64,000 nt of DNA from Inhella gelatinilytica (GTDB taxonomy: Bacteria; Pseudomonadota; Gammaproteobacteria; Burkholderiales; Burkholderiaceae_C): the NCBI RefSeq assembly GCF_016093295.1, contig NZ_JAEDAL010000002.1:1-64000 (forward strand), read 5' to 3'. A program made the translations under genes and the position numbers. Positions 63,796-64,000 of the stretch are shown piece by piece (positions within the stretch are counted from its first letter, which is position 1; the number at the start of each line of letters is the position of its first letter). Under the pieces are notes generated by a model. That model saw only the letters and a list, made by a program, of their open reading frames with translations, was not told where the DNA came from and did no database searches.

Positions 63796-64000
63796 TTAGC
63801 GCATCGAGTAGCTGAAGCTCAGGAAGTAGCTGCGGCCGCGCGGGTCCCCGTAGGTCGGGTCCCAGGTGACCTGGAAGTACCGCGCTTGGTTGGTGAACGG
63901 TGGGGCGGTGTTGGCCACGTTCAGCACGCCAAAGCGCAGGCGCATTTGCGGGCTCACCTTGTAGCTGCCGGTCAAGTCCCACAGCGAGTAGGCCTCGACA
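63796..64000 (-). CDS. TonB-dependent outer-membrane receptor, 3' end only
   Basis: The last 67 codons of a minus-strand gene that runs out of the window. It has the closing strands of a receptor barrel: SLWDLTGSYKV, LRFGVLNVANTAPPFTNQ, and the terminal YFLSFSYSMR. The NxxNTAPPFTNQ block and the aromatic-rich C-terminus are typical of the TonB-dependent receptors of the larger proteobacterial type. Its upstream part and ligand are not visible. Confidence 0.8.
   Translation of the reverse strand, partial: VEAYSLWDLTGSYKVSPQMRLRFGVLNVANTAPPFTNQARYFQVTWDPTYGDPRGRSYFLSFSYSMR

Noticed and set aside
63671-63982. A 103-residue minus-strand frame between hemerythrin and the end of the window
   Set aside because: It overlaps the true receptor frame and the terminator, and its translation is Pro/Arg-rich with no features.

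Overview
The window is high-GC DNA (roughly two-thirds G+C by eye) from a betaproteobacterium, most likely a Burkholderiales member of the Comamonadaceae/Sphaerotilaceae type. The support is the 5S rRNA sequence, an SAH riboswitch ahead of ahcY, the dapF-DUF484-xerC block, and a scattered fba / purC / purE-purK-sua5 order. It is mostly chromosomal housekeeping DNA with several accessory clusters. No tRNA gene, prophage or CRISPR array was seen.

1-3.4 kb: the 3' end of a 5S rRNA gene and its terminator, a complete IS3-family (IS407-type) element with matching 4-bp target duplications, then glmS. 3.5-9.5 kb: an Lrp/AsnC regulator, then a minus-strand block with an RlmI-type methyltransferase, xerC, DUF484, dapF and two lipid A-type acyltransferases. 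9.6-17.7 kb: a methyl-cycle region with metK, a metallo-hydrolase, a YcaQ-type glycosylase, the SAH riboswitch with ahcY, a TlyA-type methyltransferase, metF, and a membrane protein with a degenerate GGDEF domain. 17.8-22.3 kb: two tandem paralogous TonB-dependent receptors. 22.4-25.8 kb: a chemoreceptor and pepQ. 26-29.4 kb: an operon of porin-like protein, small PstS-like protein and histidine kinase. 29.4-32.1 kb: a minus-strand run with 5-formyl-THF cyclo-ligase, an unknown protein, an HDOD protein and two very small genes.

32.3-46.3 kb holds fba, purC and purE-purK-sua5, apparently split by accessory inserts: a DUF3667 membrane protein and a SWIM protein after fba, and, after purC, a helical-repeat protein, a secreted SGNH hydrolase, a proline-rich protein, an enlarged Lnt-like nitrilase/acyltransferase and CnoX. 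46.3-52 kb: an SGNH-like lipoprotein, dacB, tsaB, rimI, a family 4 uracil-DNA glycosylase and a MidA-type methyltransferase. 52.1-63.2 kb: a three-gene 2-oxoacid:ferredoxin oxidoreductase operon with its own flavin/Fe-S subunit, coupled at its end to the first of two tandem giant sensor diguanylate cyclases. The window closes with a bacteriohemerythrin and the 3' end of another TonB-dependent receptor.

The strongest candidates for undescribed biology are the SGNH hydrolase / proline-rich / Lnt-like cluster at 38.4-42.6 kb, the porin / PstS-like / kinase operon at 26-29.4 kb, and the stop-start coupling of a c-di-GMP synthase to the Kor operon. All functions are read from sequence motifs; no database search was run.
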